From the NCBI RefSeq assembly GCF_003315205.1, contig NZ_QNRR01000007.1:124001-188000 (forward strand): a DNA stretch of 64,000 nucleotides. The letters run 5' to 3'. Made by a program: the position numbers and the translations under genes. Origin of the DNA: Roseimicrobium gellanilyticum. Its GTDB lineage: Bacteria > Verrucomicrobiota > Verrucomicrobiia > Verrucomicrobiales > Verrucomicrobiaceae. Below the pieces are notes generated by a model, which searched no databases, had not been told where the DNA came from, and saw only the letters and a list, made by a program, of their open reading frames with translations. Shown here piece after piece: positions 27,044-35,262 of this stretch (the stretch's first letter is position 1; the number at the start of each line of letters is the position of its first letter).

Positions 27044-27835
27044 TTACTTCAGGCTTGCGAGAAGTTCCTTCGCGGCAGCTTTCGCGTCCGCATCGTCTTT
27101 CTCCACGCTGGGCATCGCAATGCCTTTCTCGAGATACTTGCAGGCTTCGGAGGTGCGGCCCACCTGGGCGTACACGCGACCGAGTTCTACGTAGTGCATG
27201 AGGCGGCCTGGATTGAGCTTCACTGCCTTCTCAAGGCAGTTCACGGCCTCATCATTGGAGGCTTCCGGCAGCTTGTCATAGATCATGGAGGCGAGCATTT
27301 TCTTCACGCCGCCCACATTTGCCACATTCCGGTGCCAGCGGCCCAGAATATGCCAGGCCAGATCATTGGAGGAATTCAGCTTCACGGCCTTCTCCGCACC
27401 CGCTTTGATGGCCTTGGAGCAGGCCACCTGTTCCTTGTTGCTCATGAAGGGGACCATCTTTCCGTAGCTGATGGCGCAGGAGAGCTGGGCATCCGAGTTC
27501 TTGGGATCGGCGGCTGCAGCACGCTTTCCGTACTGCAGAGCAATGTTCCCGAGCTTCAGCTTTTGGTCGTTGGAGGAAGCGTCCGCCATGAGGTGCCGGT
27601 ACTGCCGGGCGATCCGCACCAGCACATCAGCATTGTCCGGCTGGAGTTTCTCGAGTTCCAGATAGATCTGGAGGGCTTCCTTGGCCTCGAGCTTTACATC
27701 AAGGGCGTCTGCTTTTTGGAGCAGCTCTTCCGGGGATTGGGCCTGGACGCTGACGCTGGCTATACACAGCGCCGCAGCGGAGAGGAGGGCCTTGGCCGAA
27801 GCACGAAGGCGGAGGGGTTTCGGGCAAAACATCAT
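27044..27835 (-). CDS. Exported TPR-repeat protein
   Basis: A 263-residue protein with a signal peptide (about 10-33, AKALLSAAALCIASVSVQAQ). The mature part is made of TPR-like helix pairs: ALQIYLELEKLQPDNADVLV, ALQYGKRAAAADPKNSDAQL, AIKAGAEKAVKLNSSNDLAW, AVNCLEKAVKLNPGRLMHYV and ACKYLEKGIAMP. Similar proteins of bacteria resemble the eukaryotic RMDN (regulator of microtubule dynamics) type of TPR fold. Its start overlaps the amidase stop (ATGA), so the two are co-translated. It probably acts as a periplasmic scaffold; partner unknown. Confidence 0.85.
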   Translation of the reverse strand: MMFCPKPLRLRASAKALLSAAALCIASVSVQAQSPEELLQKADALDVKLEAKEALQIYLELEKLQPDNADVLVRIARQYRHLMADASSNDQKLKLGNIALQYGKRAAAADPKNSDAQLSCAISYGKMVPFMSNKEQVACSKAIKAGAEKAVKLNSSNDLAWHILGRWHRNVANVGGVKKMLASMIYDKLPEASNDEAVNCLEKAVKLNPGRLMHYVELGRVYAQVGRTSEACKYLEKGIAMPSVEKDDADAKAAAKELLASLK

Positions 27836-29151
27836 CGCTTCGACGCGAGGATTCTTGCCGCGTTCAAAAGTTTTGCCTCACTTAATCTTGGGCCGACAAG
27901 TTGGAGACTGGTCAGGGGTATCTTTTTGTCATCCATGGGTACGGGCATGGCCACTGCCGGGTTGCCCGCATAGTTCACGGAAACGGTGTTTTGCAAGGCC
28001 AGGGCTTGGGCTTCGAAAAGGACGAAGCGGCTGAAGATGGGAACCTTCATGGGGTGGTGGCGCAGCGTGGGCAGGGCAATGAAATCCACTCGTTGGAAGA
28101 TCCGGTCGAGTTGTCGCTGCCATACCTTCTTCATGGCCAGTGCTTTGCGATAGTCCTCGCTGTCGTACTTGAACTCTCCCAGAAGGATGGCGGCCTTGGT
28201 GGTGGAGGTTACTCCACGGGCTTTCAGCAGTTCCTTGTCCGTCACGTAGCCGTCCGCCACGGCGATGGTGTTCCCGTTTTTCATGGCTTCCTTCCAAGCC
28301 TCGGAGAACCACCGGGGAAGGCGGACCACTTTCACATTCGCTGACGCCAGAGCGTCGTCGATGGCCTTGTCGATTTTCGGATCCGTATTCTCGATGTAGA
28401 GGCGTCCGATGGTGAGGCTCCGTGGGCCGGGCTCGGAGGCCATGGCATTCATGTACTGGCTGCGGAAACCCGGCTTCAGCAGGTCCATGCCCTCCACGAG
28501 GTTGGGAACATCCTTGGCAATGGGTCCCACGGTGTCCAGATGCCGGGGCGAGATGGGGTGGATGCCTTTCGTGGAAATCAGGCCGAAGGTTGTCTTCAAC
28601 CCATACACACCGCAGCAGGCGGCCGGGGTGCGGATGGACCCGGCGGTATCCGTGCCGATGGCGACGTCCGCTCGCTCATTCAAAACCGCAACCGCTGAGC
28701 CGCTGGAGGAGCCTCCCGGCATGAGTCGCTTGGAGTCACCCATGCGGTTTCTCGGCGTGCCGAAGTAGCCGTTTATCCCGGTGGCCCCGAGGGCGAGTTC
28801 GTTGAGATTGGTCCGGCCCACGATGTGGACTCCCCGGGCACGGACCGGAGCGAGACAGGCAGCGTCTTCTTCCGCAGGCGGATTGGTCTTCAGCAGGTAC
28901 TCGGAGCCAGCGGCGGTGACCACGCCCTTCATGTCGATGTTGTCCTTCACCGCCACGCGGAGCTGGGTACTGCCTTCGGGCGGCGGCCAATAGCGGATGA
29001 AGGCCTTGTCACCCCTGAGCTTGGGGAAGGGGTTGGAAAAGCTGGGCAGGGAGCTGGTGCAGCCGCTCAGCAGGCTGACGGCGGTCAGGGCAGCTACGCC
29101 ACGGCGGAGGGGGAGGCTTTGAAACCACATGGTTTTCTTATGGAATCGCAT
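27832..29151 (-). CDS. Lipoprotein amidase (amidase-signature family)
   Basis: Amidase-signature enzymes hydrolyse carboxamides with a Ser-cisSer-Lys triad. All three are visible: Lys69 (VAVKDNIDMKG), cis-Ser148 in PGGSSSGSAVAV, and nucleophile Ser172 in GTDTAGSIRTPAACCGVYGLK. The N-terminus is a lipoprotein signal (LTAVSLLSGC, Cys31), so the enzyme is attached to a membrane facing the periplasm, unlike GatA, which is cytosolic. An ATG at residue 8 is an alternative start. At 439 residues it is of usual length. It overlaps the TPR gene by 4 bp. The substrate (peptide, nicotinamide-like or cell-wall amide) is not evident. Confidence 0.88.
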   Translation of the reverse strand: MRFHKKTMWFQSLPLRRGVAALTAVSLLSGCTSSLPSFSNPFPKLRGDKAFIRYWPPPEGSTQLRVAVKDNIDMKGVVTAAGSEYLLKTNPPAEEDAACLAPVRARGVHIVGRTNLNELALGATGINGYFGTPRNRMGDSKRLMPGGSSSGSAVAVLNERADVAIGTDTAGSIRTPAACCGVYGLKTTFGLISTKGIHPISPRHLDTVGPIAKDVPNLVEGMDLLKPGFRSQYMNAMASEPGPRSLTIGRLYIENTDPKIDKAIDDALASANVKVVRLPRWFSEAWKEAMKNGNTIAVADGYVTDKELLKARGVTSTTKAAILLGEFKYDSEDYRKALAMKKVWQRQLDRIFQRVDFIALPTLRHHPMKVPIFSRFVLFEAQALALQNTVSVNYAGNPAVAMPVPMDDKKIPLTSLQLVGPRLSEAKLLNAARILASKR

Positions 29152-29385
29152 CGCCGGGCACCCTTAACCGTGTGTCAGGGTGTCGACCGGGAGGAAGGGC
29201 AGGGGCACTGTCGGCTTGGAGATGGAGGACCTCCGCCTTGTGCTGAAAAATTCCTTGCCTCTCCGCCGCAGCCGTGCATTGTCCCTGCCCCCTGCGAGCC
29301 CGTCAATCGCCGTTGGTCTTCGGGTCCACCTCTTCCGAGGTAGAACCGCTCGCCCCGAAGGCAACCCGGCCACCCATCAGAATAC

Positions 29386-30507
29386 ATGTCCATCCGTCTT
29401 GCCCGTTTTGAAATGCCGAACCGCCTCGTGAAGAACGATGCGACGGCCACCGAAACCTTCGCGCAGTTCGTTGCCGAACCCTTTGACCGTGGTTACGGCC
29501 ACACCATCGGCAACAGCCTCCGCCGCGTGCTGCTTTCCTCCCTGGAAGGAGCCTCCATCACGAGCGTCCGCATCAAGGGCGCTGAGCATGAGTTCCAGAC
29601 CCTCCCCGGAGTGGTGGAAGACGTGACGCAGATCGTGCTGAACCTGAAGAAGGTGAAGTTCCAGCACTTCGAAAACAAGGAGTCCCGCACCCTTTTTCTC
29701 AACGCCGACAAGGAAGGCGTCGTCACCGCCGGTGACATCAAGGACGACCAGCACTACCAGGTCATCAACAAGGACCAGGTCATCTGCACCCTCGACCGCA
29801 AGGGCAAGCTGGAAATCGAAATCGAAGTGAAGGTGGGCCGCGGCTTCGCCACCAACGAGGACAACAAGCGTCCTGACATGTCCATCGGTGTCATCCCGAT
29901 TGACTCCATTTTCTCCCCGGTGACCCGCGTGAAGTACGCCGTGGAAGCCACCCGCGTGGGCCAGAACACGGACTACGACAAGCTCATCCTCGATATCTGG
30001 ACAGACGGCCGCATCGCCCCACAGGACGCCCTCCTGCAGGCTTCCGCCATCCTTCGTCGCCACCTTGATGTCTTCGTGAACTACGACGACAGCCAGGTCG
30101 AATTCGACGCGGCTCCCGAAGCCCAGAGCGAAGAAAACCTCGAGCTGCGCAAGCTGCTCAACATGTCCGTCAACGAAATCGAGCTGTCCGTCCGTGCGGC
30201 GAACTGCCTCAACAACGCGAACATCACCACGGTGGGCCAGCTTGCCCAGAAGACCGAGGCCGAAATGCTGCGCTACCGCAACTTCGGCAAGAAGTCCCTC
30301 ACCGAGATTCGCGAAAAGCTCGGCGAGCTTGGCCTCACTCTTGGCATGAAGCTCGACCCCTCGCTGCTTGAACCCCTTCCCGGCGGTATCTCCATGATCC
30401 GTCAGGGTGGCTTCCGCCGTGAGGACGACGAAGACGCCGATGCCGACAGCTTCTCCCGCCTGATCAGCGCCAACCTCGGCGGTGACGACGATGAGGACGA
30501 GGAATAA
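29386..30507 (+). CDS. rpoA: RNA polymerase alpha subunit
   Basis: The alpha subunit dimerises to start RNA polymerase assembly, and its C-terminal domain contacts UP elements and activators. The N-terminal domain (about 1-235) has the dimer motif GYGHTIGNSLRRVLLSSLEGA, GVVEDVTQIVLNLK and LDIWTDGRIAPQDALLQAS. The C-terminal domain (about 255-330) has the paired helix-hairpin segment ELSVRAANCLNNANITTVGQL ending in LTEIREKLGELGL. The last 45 residues are an acidic extension (DDEDADADS, DDDEDEE). rplQ follows after 51 bp. The genes usually upstream in the alpha operon (rpsM, rpsK, rpsD) are absent; a divergent amidase occupies that side. Confidence 0.97.
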   Translation: MSIRLARFEMPNRLVKNDATATETFAQFVAEPFDRGYGHTIGNSLRRVLLSSLEGASITSVRIKGAEHEFQTLPGVVEDVTQIVLNLKKVKFQHFENKESRTLFLNADKEGVVTAGDIKDDQHYQVINKDQVICTLDRKGKLEIEIEVKVGRGFATNEDNKRPDMSIGVIPIDSIFSPVTRVKYAVEATRVGQNTDYDKLILDIWTDGRIAPQDALLQASAILRRHLDVFVNYDDSQVEFDAAPEAQSEENLELRKLLNMSVNEIELSVRAANCLNNANITTVGQLAQKTEAEMLRYRNFGKKSLTEIREKLGELGLTLGMKLDPSLLEPLPGGISMIRQGGFRREDDEDADADSFSRLISANLGGDDDEDEE

Positions 30508-30558
30508 ACCTCCTCATCAGCCAAGCACCACTGAACGAATTAACAGGAAACCTGAGAA

Positions 30559-31095
30559 ATGAGACACCGGAACAAGACCGTCAAGCTGCAGCGCAAAAAG
30601 CCCCACCGCGAAGCGTTGCTCAAGAACCTCTGCAAGAGCCTGATCGAGCACCGTCGCATCAAGACCACCCTGGCCAAGGCCAAGGCGCTGCGTCCGGTGG
30701 CTGAAAAGCTGCTCACGCTCGGCAAGAAGAATACCCTGCACAGCCGCCGCCTCGCGTTCGCGAAGCTTCGCAGCGAGACCCTCGTGAAGAAGCTTTTTGA
30801 TGAAATCGCCGTGGCTTCCGCCGACCGCAAGGGTGGCTACACCCGCATCACCAAGCTCGGTCAGCGCATGAGCGACTCCGCTCCGATGGCCTTCATCGAG
30901 TGGGTGGACTATTTCGTGCCCGCCGCTCCGGCTGCTGCTGAAGCTGCTCCTGCCGCTGAAGAAGCCAAGACGGAAGAAAAGCCCGCCAAGGCCAGCAAGT
31001 CCAAGAAGGCTGCTGCTTCCTCCGAAGCGTCCGAAGAGAAGCCCGCTAAGAAGGCTTCGAAGAAGACCGCCAAGAAGGCTGAGACCGCAGAATAA
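30559..31095 (+). CDS. rplQ: Large ribosomal subunit protein bL17 with Lys/Ala tail
   Basis: bL17 binds 23S rRNA near the peptide exit region. Residues 1-116 are the standard domain (MRHRNKTVKLQRKKPHREALL, LCKSLIEHRRIKTTLAKAKALRP, ADRKGGYTRITKLGQRMSDSAPM). After that about 60 residues of Ala, Lys and Glu (AAEAAPAAEEAKTEE, SKKAAASSEASEEKPAKKAS) form a lysine-rich tail, not found in the roughly 120-residue E. coli protein. It is co-transcribed with rpoA and ends in a strong terminator. Confidence 0.97.
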   Translation: MRHRNKTVKLQRKKPHREALLKNLCKSLIEHRRIKTTLAKAKALRPVAEKLLTLGKKNTLHSRRLAFAKLRSETLVKKLFDEIAVASADRKGGYTRITKLGQRMSDSAPMAFIEWVDYFVPAAPAAAEAAPAAEEAKTEEKPAKASKSKKAAASSEASEEKPAKKASKKTAKKAETAE

Positions 31096-31126
31096 GTTTC
31101 TCAGGTTTTCACATCCCCATCCTGGA

Positions 31127-31160
31127 AGCGCGAAGGAGCCATCCTTCGCGCTTTTTCTTT
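31127..31160 (+). terminator. Rho-independent terminator of rpoA-rplQ
   Basis: A perfect 11 bp stem (arms 31127-31137 and 31142-31152), 4-base loop and a T-rich tail (TTTTTCTTTTC) lie 31 bp after the rplQ stop. Confidence 0.92.
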
Positions 31161-31241
31161 TCAGCCAGGAGGTTGGGTCTCCTGACCCGACAGTGGATGG
31201 TGGGTTTTCCGACCCGCCAGGAACAAGTTGCCGATTGGCTC

Positions 31242-31799
31242 CTACAGCTTGGCCATGTTAAGCACGATTGGCACTGCCGTCAGAAATGCGGCATGGATGT
31301 CATCGATATCGGGTACTCGAGCGCCGGCAACTGCTGTCTCGATCGCTTCCCGTGTTAGCTGCTCTGATTCAATGATGAACTGAGCGTCGATCATGTCCTG
31401 CGGGTCAGTTCCGCGCATCATCTTGGTGAGAAGCAAATCCACGCCATGAGGACGCGACAGCGACAACCGCTGGCACCCCATCACTGGAAGCGGCACCAGA
31501 TGCTGTTTCCAATCTGGACGCAGAATGACCTGGCTCTCTTCGAAGAGGTGCGTGACATACAGACCAGATGGGGCGAGTTCGCCGTTCGCGGCCTCCAGGG
31601 CCATCCAGAAAGACTCGTCTTGGTCCAATTCAGAAGACTGCTCTGTCGTCAAAATGACATCGACATCCAACGAGAGGGCCGCGTCTGGCGGGGATCCTGA
31701 AAAACCCAGTACCAAAGCAGCGCGTCCGTAAAGGACAAGCGCAGTATGCTTCGTCAGGTGCTTGTCCAGTGTTGTGAGGATCTTTAAGGCGTTGCTCAT
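31242..31799 (-). CDS. Nucleotidyltransferase-like protein (DUF6036/AbiEii-like), possible toxin
   Basis: About 185 residues from the ATG at 31799, which overlaps the upstream stop by 4 bp; a longer frame to 31829 exists. The core LVLYGRAALVLGF followed by LSLDVDVILT matches the start of the nucleotidyltransferase fold in AbiEii/DUF6036-type proteins (a G-x-A-A helix and a D-x-D strand carrying metal ligands). A later HGVDLLLTKMMRGTDPQDMIDAQFII segment fits the family's K-x-x-R-x-x-x-x-D-x-x-D pattern. In known type IV systems the toxin gene follows its antitoxin gene with overlap, as here. The family match is by eye and moderate. Confidence 0.65.
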   Translation of the reverse strand: MSNALKILTTLDKHLTKHTALVLYGRAALVLGFSGSPPDAALSLDVDVILTTEQSSELDQDESFWMALEAANGELAPSGLYVTHLFEESQVILRPDWKQHLVPLPVMGCQRLSLSRPHGVDLLLTKMMRGTDPQDMIDAQFIIESEQLTREAIETAVAGARVPDIDDIHAAFLTAVPIVLNMAKL

Positions 31800-32344
31800 C
31801 CGGCAGGAAGCATACGGGGGCGAACCCATTGAGCCTTCCCTGTGGCGCCTGGGCGCACCTTGCCAGGTATCACCATGTATCGGGAGGGATGGGGCATGAC
31901 TCCCGCAGGCACCGGAAGGTCAAAGGGGATGTGAGACAACAATGTGGTCCAGAATTTCACCCCAGGTTCAGCAGCCTTTCCGGCCCGCCCTATGTCGGCC
32001 AAGGGAAGAACAGCGCGTTCATGTACGGCCAGATTTGCCAACAATACTGGGTCGACCCCGGGTGCTGCCATGAGTGCCGCCGCAAGACGAAAACGTTGTG
32101 GCTCCCAAGGCAGGCAGGGATGGATGAGTGCCACGACTAGCTCCTCCAAACCCACGTCAGAAGTTGGCGAGCCTGTGCCTCCTTCGGTATTTCCTGTTGG
32201 TATGTAGTAGTCGAGTCCCCGCCGTTGAGCCTCTCTGGCTACGCTATCCGCGGTTTTCAACCCGCGTCGTGCAAGACTACGAAGCAGCACCGACTTATGC
32301 ACCGTGGTGCCAAGGCGCGCTGCGAGTGTCTCAGTGCCCGTCAT
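31796..32344 (-). CDS. Hypothetical protein, possible antitoxin partner
   Basis: The 182-residue protein has no signal. Residues 1-45 look like a DNA-binding helix set (TVHKSVLLRSLARRGLKTADSVAREAQRRG), the kind of N-terminal winged helix seen in AbiEi-type antitoxins. The rest is unrecognised (LEELVVALIHPCLPWEPQRFRLAAALMAAPG; ERAVLPLADIGRAGKA). Its stop overlaps the start of the nucleotidyltransferase-like gene by 4 bp, so the genes are coupled. It is preceded by the 78 bp gap to the release-factor-like gene. The antitoxin role is inference from arrangement. Confidence 0.55.
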   Translation of the reverse strand: MTGTETLAARLGTTVHKSVLLRSLARRGLKTADSVAREAQRRGLDYYIPTGNTEGGTGSPTSDVGLEELVVALIHPCLPWEPQRFRLAAALMAAPGVDPVLLANLAVHERAVLPLADIGRAGKAAEPGVKFWTTLLSHIPFDLPVPAGVMPHPSRYMVIPGKVRPGATGKAQWVRPRMLPAG

Positions 32345-32422
32345 GTTTTCAGTATGCCATTTTTCAATCTGCGGCGCATCTGAAGAAATTTAGCGCGCAG
32401 TCCGTGCCTTTCGCTGTAGCTG

Positions 32423-32836
32423 CTACTCCTCTCCGCGTCCGCCGCGCACCTTTGCCCGCTTCTTCTTCACGTCGCTGCGCTTGTGCTTGCTCTGGAGGAT
32501 GCGTTCCTTCACGCCGCGGGGACGCTTGCGGTTCTGGCGCTTTTTCTTTTCCACGGCATCGCGTTTCTCCTGGCGCACGGCCTGCAGCTTCTGCTCGAGT
32601 TTGGAGCACAACTCTTCACGTGCCACGAGACGGTTCACACTCTGGCTGCGCTCACGTTGGCAACGCACTTCAACACCCGTTGGCACATGCACGAGCACCA
32701 CGGTGCTGCTGGTCTTGTTAATCTTTTGCCCGCCGACACCGGTGCCGCGGATGAACGTCTCCTCAATGTCCTCGTCCCGCAGGCCAATCTTGGCCATGCG
32801 CTTGAGCAGGGATTCGTCTTCGATGGGAAAGGCCAT
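32423..32836 (-). CDS. Peptide chain release factor-like protein (GGQ domain only)
   Basis: Codon-independent release factors of this type hydrolyse peptidyl-tRNA on stalled ribosomes. Start ATG at 32836 chosen because the catalytic domain begins right after it; the frame extends upstream to 32914 with hydrophobic, unrelated residues overlapping a terminator hairpin. The 137-residue product has the GGQ loop RGTGVGGQKINKTSS near 33-47, then VEVRCQRERSQSVNRLVAR, and a very basic C-terminal tail (KKKRQNRKRPRG, KHKRSDVKKKRAK), as in ArfB and mitochondrial mtRF-R. No stop-codon-recognition domain (PXT/SPF) is present. Confidence 0.9.
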   Translation of the reverse strand: MAFPIEDESLLKRMAKIGLRDEDIEETFIRGTGVGGQKINKTSSTVVLVHVPTGVEVRCQRERSQSVNRLVAREELCSKLEQKLQAVRQEKRDAVEKKKRQNRKRPRGVKERILQSKHKRSDVKKKRAKVRGGRGEE

Positions 32837-32886
32837 GGGGATGAGCGCGCAATATGCCGTGAAACCAGCAAAGCCCCAAGCAAAAG

Positions 32887-32921
32887 AAAAACCGGATACC
32901 CCGCTGAGGGGCATCCGGTTT
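32887..32921 (-). terminator. Rho-independent terminator after the peroxiredoxin gene
   Basis: A stem of 14 positions with one mismatch (arms 32889-32902 and 32908-32921) and a short loop is followed on the minus strand by TTTTTCTTTT. It lies 28 bp beyond the peroxiredoxin stop and upstream of the release-factor-like start. Confidence 0.88.
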
Positions 32922-32949
32922 GATTCAAATCAAAGCGAAAGAGCGCAGC

Positions 32950-33471
32950 TTACTTCAGCTCTTTCAGCGCGGCCTTCACTTCATCCGCCTGGGTTTCGGT
33001 GGCGCCCTTCGGGTCATGCCACACGACCTTGCCACCTTTGATGATGAAGCACTGGCGGGTGGCCATGCCCTTGGCGTTCTTCTGCACCTTGAAGGCGTCC
33101 ACCACTTTGCCTTCCTTGTCGGCCAGCAGGGTGAAGGGGAACTTCTGACCATCGGCGAACTTCTTCTGAGCTTCCACGGTGTCGGTGCTCACGCCGATGA
33201 CCTTCACACCTTCCTTGGTGAGATCCGCGTTGGCATCGCGAAGAGAGCAGCCTTGCTTGGTGCAGCCGGGGGTGTCGGCCTTCGGGTAGAAGTAGACCAC
33301 CACATAGGGGTTGGCCTTGTAGACATCGGCGAGATTCACGGCTTTGCCGTCCTGGTCGACGCTTTCCACAGCGGGGGCGTCATAAGGGGGATTCACCTTG
33401 GCCCCTTGGCCGGCGAAAGCGGTGCTGGTGGCGAGAAGAGCGAGGGTAAGGGCAGAAAACAGAAGTTTCAT
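32950..33471 (-). CDS. Exported peroxiredoxin, Bcp/PrxQ type
   Basis: Reduces hydrogen or organic peroxides with a peroxidatic Cys. A signal peptide (LLFSALTLALLATSTAFAG) precedes the thioredoxin-fold domain. YFYPKADTPGCTKQGCSLRD holds Cys70 (peroxidatic; P-G-C) and Cys75 (resolving, five residues later), the arrangement of atypical two-Cys PrxQ. Later motifs are VIGVSTDTVEAQKKFADGQKF and FTLLADKEGKV. At 173 residues with signal it is of normal size. Single gene with its own terminator; export suggests periplasmic peroxide defence. Confidence 0.92.
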   Translation of the reverse strand: MKLLFSALTLALLATSTAFAGQGAKVNPPYDAPAVESVDQDGKAVNLADVYKANPYVVVYFYPKADTPGCTKQGCSLRDANADLTKEGVKVIGVSTDTVEAQKKFADGQKFPFTLLADKEGKVVDAFKVQKNAKGMATRQCFIIKGGKVVWHDPKGATETQADEVKAALKELK

Positions 33472-33577
33472 GGGACGACAAGAACGCAGCCTCCCCCTGC
33501 AGTCTAGCGGGAAAGAAACGGCCGCCTGCTCGCTTGCCCTGCGTTTCGTGCTAAGGGTGAAGGCTCACCTCACCTCA

Positions 33578-34465
33578 ATGCCCGTCACGCTTCCCGTCAT
33601 TCTTTATCCCTCCCTCGCGGCCCTCATCTATACCTTCAGTGCCCTTTTGCTGAAACGCTCCAGCCAGCTGGGGGTGGGACTGTGGCGGACGACGTTTGTG
33701 GCAAACATAGTGGTGGCAGGACTGTTCTCCCTGCTGTGGCTCCTGGGTGGGAAGGCTGTGCAGGTGGAATTGTTGTGGCAGCCAGCCATCATCGCAGGTT
33801 GCCTTTTCTTCGGTCAGATCAGCCAGTTCCTCGCACTGGAGAAAGGGGATGTGTCCATTGCAGTGCCTGTCTTCGGGCTCAAGGTGGTGCTCATTGCGTT
33901 CTTCACACCGTTGGTCATCGGAGATGGGGTGAGCATGAAGCTCTGGGGGGCAGCGCTGCTGAGCGTGTTGGGTGTGGCGTTTCTCAATAAGAAGGATGGC
34001 GATAGCCCGGCGCGCAATGTGGGTATCACCCTCATGGCAGGTGGCGCGGGTGCCATCTTCTTCGCGATGTTCGACGTGCTGGTGCAGAAGTGGGGGCCGA
34101 ACTGGGGTGTGGGCAGATTGCTGCCTATGATTTTCTGGATGAACGGGCTCCTTTCCTTCTCGCTCATCTTCATGTTCAAGGCGCCGCTGCGTCAGGTGAC
34201 AAAGGGGGCCTGGCCCTGGTTGCTGATGGGCTCGCTGCTTCTCGGCACCCAGAGCATCATTTTCGTCAGCGCGATCGCTCTGCACGGGCAGGCGACCGCA
34301 GCGAACGTCATTTACGCCTCACGCGGTCTGCTCAGCGTGGTGATGGTCTGGCTGGTAGGGCATTGGTTTGCCAACCAGGAGCAGCACCTCGGCGCCAGCG
34401 TCCTGCGCTGGCGCTTGTTCGGTGCGGCCATGATGCTGACGGCGATTGTGCTCGTGATTAAGTGA
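33578..34465 (+). CDS. DMT-superfamily (EamA-like) membrane transporter
   Basis: I took the ATG at 33578 (MPVTLPVILYPSLAALIYTF), because an earlier start would add 60 charged residues before the first helix. The 295-residue protein consists of about ten hydrophobic helices, with Lys/Arg in loops, and the family-typical early motif ALIYTFSALLLKRSSQLGVG. Likely helices: 5-24, 35-55, 65-85, 92-112, 122-140, 150-168, 180-200, 210-232, 240-258, 270-292. Such proteins export metabolites or amino acids. Nothing shows the substrate. A PhyH gene follows 47 bp later and may be co-transcribed. Confidence 0.85.
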   Translation: MPVTLPVILYPSLAALIYTFSALLLKRSSQLGVGLWRTTFVANIVVAGLFSLLWLLGGKAVQVELLWQPAIIAGCLFFGQISQFLALEKGDVSIAVPVFGLKVVLIAFFTPLVIGDGVSMKLWGAALLSVLGVAFLNKKDGDSPARNVGITLMAGGAGAIFFAMFDVLVQKWGPNWGVGRLLPMIFWMNGLLSFSLIFMFKAPLRQVTKGAWPWLLMGSLLLGTQSIIFVSAIALHGQATAANVIYASRGLLSVVMVWLVGHWFANQEQHLGASVLRWRLFGAAMMLTAIVLVIK

Positions 34466-34512
34466 GATTCCACCGATGAAACAAGACACACGTCAGGGGC
34501 GTTGGGGTCCCC

Positions 34513-35253
34513 ATGACAGCATTGGATACCCGGGGCATTCTTGATGCGTATGAGCGCGATGGAGTTGTGCGTGTGCCAGGACTCTTCAATCGCGAACAGG
34601 TGGCGGCGTTTCGCACGGAAATTGAGAGATACATCCGTGAGGATCTCAGTCAGAAGCCGGCGGATGCACGTACCTTGGAGCCCGATGGAGTGACAGTGCG
34701 AAACCTGTGGCGCATGGAACTGCACCATCCCGAGTTTTGCAAGATGGTGGAGAATGAGCAGATCGTGGCGCTGGCCGGTCAGCTTGTGCACGGTGAGCCG
34801 ATCCTCATGGCAGTGGAGACGTTCAACAAACCCGCGCGGGTGGGTTCAGGTGTCCCGTATCATCAGGACAACGCTTATTTCTGCCAGACGCCACCGGACA
34901 TGCTCACCATCTGGATTGCCATGGATCCCGTGACGCTGCAGAACGGGCCAGTGTACTACATCCGTGGCTCGCACAGGGAGGGCATGCTGCCCACCAAGCT
35001 CTCCGGAGTAAAAGGAAATTCCATCGGCCTGGCTGAAGCGCCTGACGTTGCGCTTTCAGAGCAGTTCTGCGGACTGCTGGAGCCGGGGGACGCGCTCATT
35101 CATCAGTGCCAGACGATCCATCACTCCGCACCAAACACGAGCGAGCATCCGCGCCTGGGGTTGCTGCTGGTGTATCGCGGTTCCCATACCCAGACGGATC
35201 CGCAACTCAGGGCCGCGTACAGCGTGGCGGCAGCCGCCACGCCTCCGGCCTGA
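34513..35253 (+). CDS. Phytanoyl-CoA dioxygenase (PhyH) family protein
   Basis: Fe(II)/2-oxoglutarate-dependent oxygenases hydroxylate lipids or small molecules. The facial triad is present: His117 and Asp119 in PYHQDNAYF, and the distal His203 or His204 in QTIHHSAPN; Arg214 (EHPRLG) is placed to bind 2-oxoglutarate. The N-terminal portion (GVVRVPGLFNREQVAAFRTEI) matches the family's opening helix. Length 246 is typical. It follows the DMT transporter gene and is convergent with the DUF1501 gene (9 bp between stops). The substrate is unknown. Confidence 0.9.
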   Translation: MTALDTRGILDAYERDGVVRVPGLFNREQVAAFRTEIERYIREDLSQKPADARTLEPDGVTVRNLWRMELHHPEFCKMVENEQIVALAGQLVHGEPILMAVETFNKPARVGSGVPYHQDNAYFCQTPPDMLTIWIAMDPVTLQNGPVYYIRGSHREGMLPTKLSGVKGNSIGLAEAPDVALSEQFCGLLEPGDALIHQCQTIHHSAPNTSEHPRLGLLLVYRGSHTQTDPQLRAAYSVAAAATPPA

Positions 35254-35262
35254 CCTGCGAGC

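Noticed and set aside
34513-35253. PhyH oxygenase as a tailoring enzyme of the PKS cluster
   Set aside because: It lies about 8 kb beyond asnB, next to a DMT transporter, with several unrelated operons between.
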